A stretch of 7,416 nucleotides of DNA. Origin: Bacteroidota bacterium. Lineage in GTDB: Bacteria > Bacteroidota > Bacteroidia > Chitinophagales > Chitinophagaceae. Numbering within the stretch: position 1 is the first letter of the stretch; every line of letters begins with the position of its first letter. This document shows positions 5,870-7,416 of the stretch, piece after piece. Below the pieces are notes generated by a model. The model was given only the letters and a program-made list of their open reading frames with translations. It ran no database searches and had not been told where the DNA came from. The stretch is taken from assembly GCA_023396345.1 (NCBI GenBank), contig JAEWWO010000029.1, positions 1-7,416 on the forward strand, given 5' to 3'. Both the position numbers and the translations under genes were made by a program.

Positions 5870-7416
5870 TTAATATCCAGGATTCTGAACAAGACTTGGA
5901 TTCTGAATTCTGTCTACATTAGGAATAGGCCATAGGTATTGCCTTTCTTTGTCAAAGTTTCTATTAGCAAGTTGTTTTACGTCACTACCAAATACAGAAT
6001 AGTCTGCAATTCCATCTTCATCAATAGGTGTTATTCCTGGGAAGGGCCATTTTGACCTGTCTTGTTTTGCCGGGTCAGGCAATCCAATAACGGGTCGGGT
6101 AAGAGCTTTCTCTGCTATCTTCCATCGAATCAAATCCATATATCTCAATCCTTCTAAAGGGAATTCTACTCTTCTTTCTCTACGAATTATTTTTCTTAGT
6201 TGCGATATATTTGTTGTAGTTATTGCCGGATAAGAACTTGTTTGATTAACATTTACACGGTAAGCTCTGGCTCTTACCAAATTAATTGCTCTTAAGACAG
6301 AGGCATCTGCCTCTCCTAATTCAACTTTGGCCTCCGCATAGGTAAGTAAGGCCTCCGCATAACGATAAAGTATATTATCATTATCTTCTTTCAATCTATC
6401 TGCCCAAGTCTCATCTATTCCTTTCTTCCACAAAAAACCAGTGAAGCTTGCAAAGTTTGCAATGGCTCTTGTGTCATTATTTCTAACTCTCGTGTTTGTT
6501 TTAGAGCTATAAACTGTAAGAGAATCAGGATGTGGTTGATAAGAGTACCTTAGCCACATTGTACCAAATTCAACAACATTATCAGTCAAGCGTGGATCAC
6601 GATTAGCAAAGGGTTTATGAGGATTATACAATGGGGATTCATCAATTGGCAACCCATCAGTACACTCATAAGCATCTACTATTTCTCTTGTGGGTATACG
6701 TGCCCCATAGCCGCCGGCGTTTCTTGAAATAAAATCCTGCACATAAGATGCTCCGCTTACTGCGTTTAAAGCTTCATCTCTTGGAATACTAATAATTATT
6801 TCTTTACTGGTTTCACCTGATTTCAAAAAAAGATCTCTGTAATTAGCGTGTAATGCATAAATGCCGGCATCTGCCAGTTTCATTATTTCGCTTGCAGCAT
6901 CCTTCGCTTTTTGCCAATCATTCATGTACAATGCAATGCGTGCCTTTACAGCATATGCACAACCTTTGGTAAACCTGCGCACTTGCGATCCTGAATAACT
7001 TGAAGGAAGATTAGCAGCTGCAAAATCCAGGTCATCATATATGAAATTTAAAATAGTGTCTTTTCCTGTTCTCTTAATACCATAGGCCTGAGATAATTCT
7101 ATAGGTTGGGTAAGGAATGGGACATCTCCGAATTTTGAGATTAGACGAGCATATTGTTGAGCTCTTATGAGACGAGCTTCGGCTTCCAGCCTGGTCATCA
7201 CAGCTGGTGTTGTGTTAGATGCGGCACGATCTTTATGCGCAAGAAATGTATTTACTCTTGCAATTGCTTTGTAAGAAACTGTCCAATATCTCAATGCTTC
7301 CCCGTCATCTGCATTTATAGTCCCAAAAGTAACACTATTGCCCAAAGCTGAGCGATTCCATGAATTATCACTGAAAAATTCATTATCATTAAACCAAAAA
7401 TCTCCTCTATAAAGGT
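5870..7416 (-). CDS. SusD/RagB-family outer-membrane nutrient-binding protein (N-terminus beyond window edge)
   Basis: SusD-family lipoproteins sit on the cell surface as the lid of a SusC TonB-dependent transporter and bind glycan oligomers for import. The frame stays open from the stop at 5870 to the right edge, giving 514 visible residues. The apparent TTG start at 7343-7345 is only internal: 23 more in-frame codons lie upstream (including GDFWFNDNEFF), so the signal peptide, lipobox and first few tens of residues are missing. Family marks in order: RAQQYARLISKFGDVPF (7115-7165), a TPR-like helix pair around 6890-6955 (YAVKARIALYMNDWQKAKDA), NRDPRL (6587-6604), RYAEALLTYAEAK (6326-6364), ERRVEFPLEGLRYMDLIRW (6122-6178), and the C-terminal YLWPIP...NPGY ending. 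Full-length members are usually about 500-600 residues, so little is lost. It lies 277 bp upstream of the GH74-family gene on the same strand, which supports a shared polysaccharide utilisation locus. Ligand specificity cannot be read from the sequence. Confidence 0.93.
   Translation of the reverse strand, partial: LYRGDFWFNDNEFFSDNSWNRSALGNSVTFGTINADDGEALRYWTVSYKAIARVNTFLAHKDRAASNTTPAVMTRLEAEARLIRAQQYARLISKFGDVPFLTQPIELSQAYGIKRTGKDTILNFIYDDLDFAAANLPSSYSGSQVRRFTKGCAYAVKARIALYMNDWQKAKDAASEIMKLADAGIYALHANYRDLFLKSGETSKEIIISIPRDEALNAVSGASYVQDFISRNAGGYGARIPTREIVDAYECTDGLPIDESPLYNPHKPFANRDPRLTDNVVEFGTMWLRYSYQPHPDSLTVYSSKTNTRVRNNDTRAIANFASFTGFLWKKGIDETWADRLKEDNDNILYRYAEALLTYAEAKVELGEADASVLRAINLVRARAYRVNVNQTSSYPAITTTNISQLRKIIRRERRVEFPLEGLRYMDLIRWKIAEKALTRPVIGLPDPAKQDRSKWPFPGITPIDEDGIADYSVFGSDVKQLANRNFDKERQYLWPIPNVDRIQNPSLVQNPGY

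Noticed and set aside
7343..7345. TTG as the start codon of the SusD-family gene
   Set aside because: The frame continues open to the window edge with SusD-like sequence, and a true start must be followed by a lipoprotein signal peptide, which is not seen here.
7154..7351. Plus-strand open frame of 65 codons opposite the SusD gene
   Set aside because: It is antisense to a conserved SusD region and has no recognisable features.

Overview
The window is AT-rich and all of its recognisable coding sequence lies on the minus strand. It comes from a member of the Bacteroidota, most likely the Chitinophagia/Sphingobacteriia side of the phylum, although the exact genus cannot be read from it. Three things point this way: a SusD/RagB-family gene, a type IX secretion (T9SS) C-terminal sorting domain preceded by the typical 'LPVEL.HF' fibronectin-like module, and the lack of a Shine-Dalgarno sequence.

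Layout, in the direction of transcription (right to left). Positions 7416-5870 hold a SusD-family outer-membrane glycan-binding protein. Its N-terminus runs off the right edge, and a susC-type TonB-dependent transporter gene would be expected just beyond. Positions 5869-5593 are a 277-bp gap with no gene and no convincing terminator; it holds one Bacteroidota-type -7 promoter match and two inverted repeats. Positions 5592-136 hold one intact 1818-residue secreted multimodular protein. Its modules in order are: signal peptide, GH74 (xyloglucanase-family) double beta-propeller, two Big_2 Ig-like domains, a malectin-like domain, three Big_2 domains, a jelly-roll carbohydrate-binding-like domain, one Big_2 domain with an insertion, an FnIII-like domain and a T9SS sorting domain. 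Positions 135-1 are non-coding and carry a likely intrinsic terminator for this gene.

How they may work together (inference): this looks like the distal end of a polysaccharide utilisation locus. The GH74 protein would be exported by T9SS and cut a beta-glucan backbone, probably xyloglucan or a relative, outside the cell. The SusD protein with its off-window SusC partner would capture and import the oligosaccharides. The families are known. The least ordinary element is the accessory architecture of the GH74 enzyme, with embedded malectin-like and jelly-roll modules, and the divergence of some GH74 signature positions. I found no CRISPR array, RNA gene, insertion sequence or unknown defence-type system.
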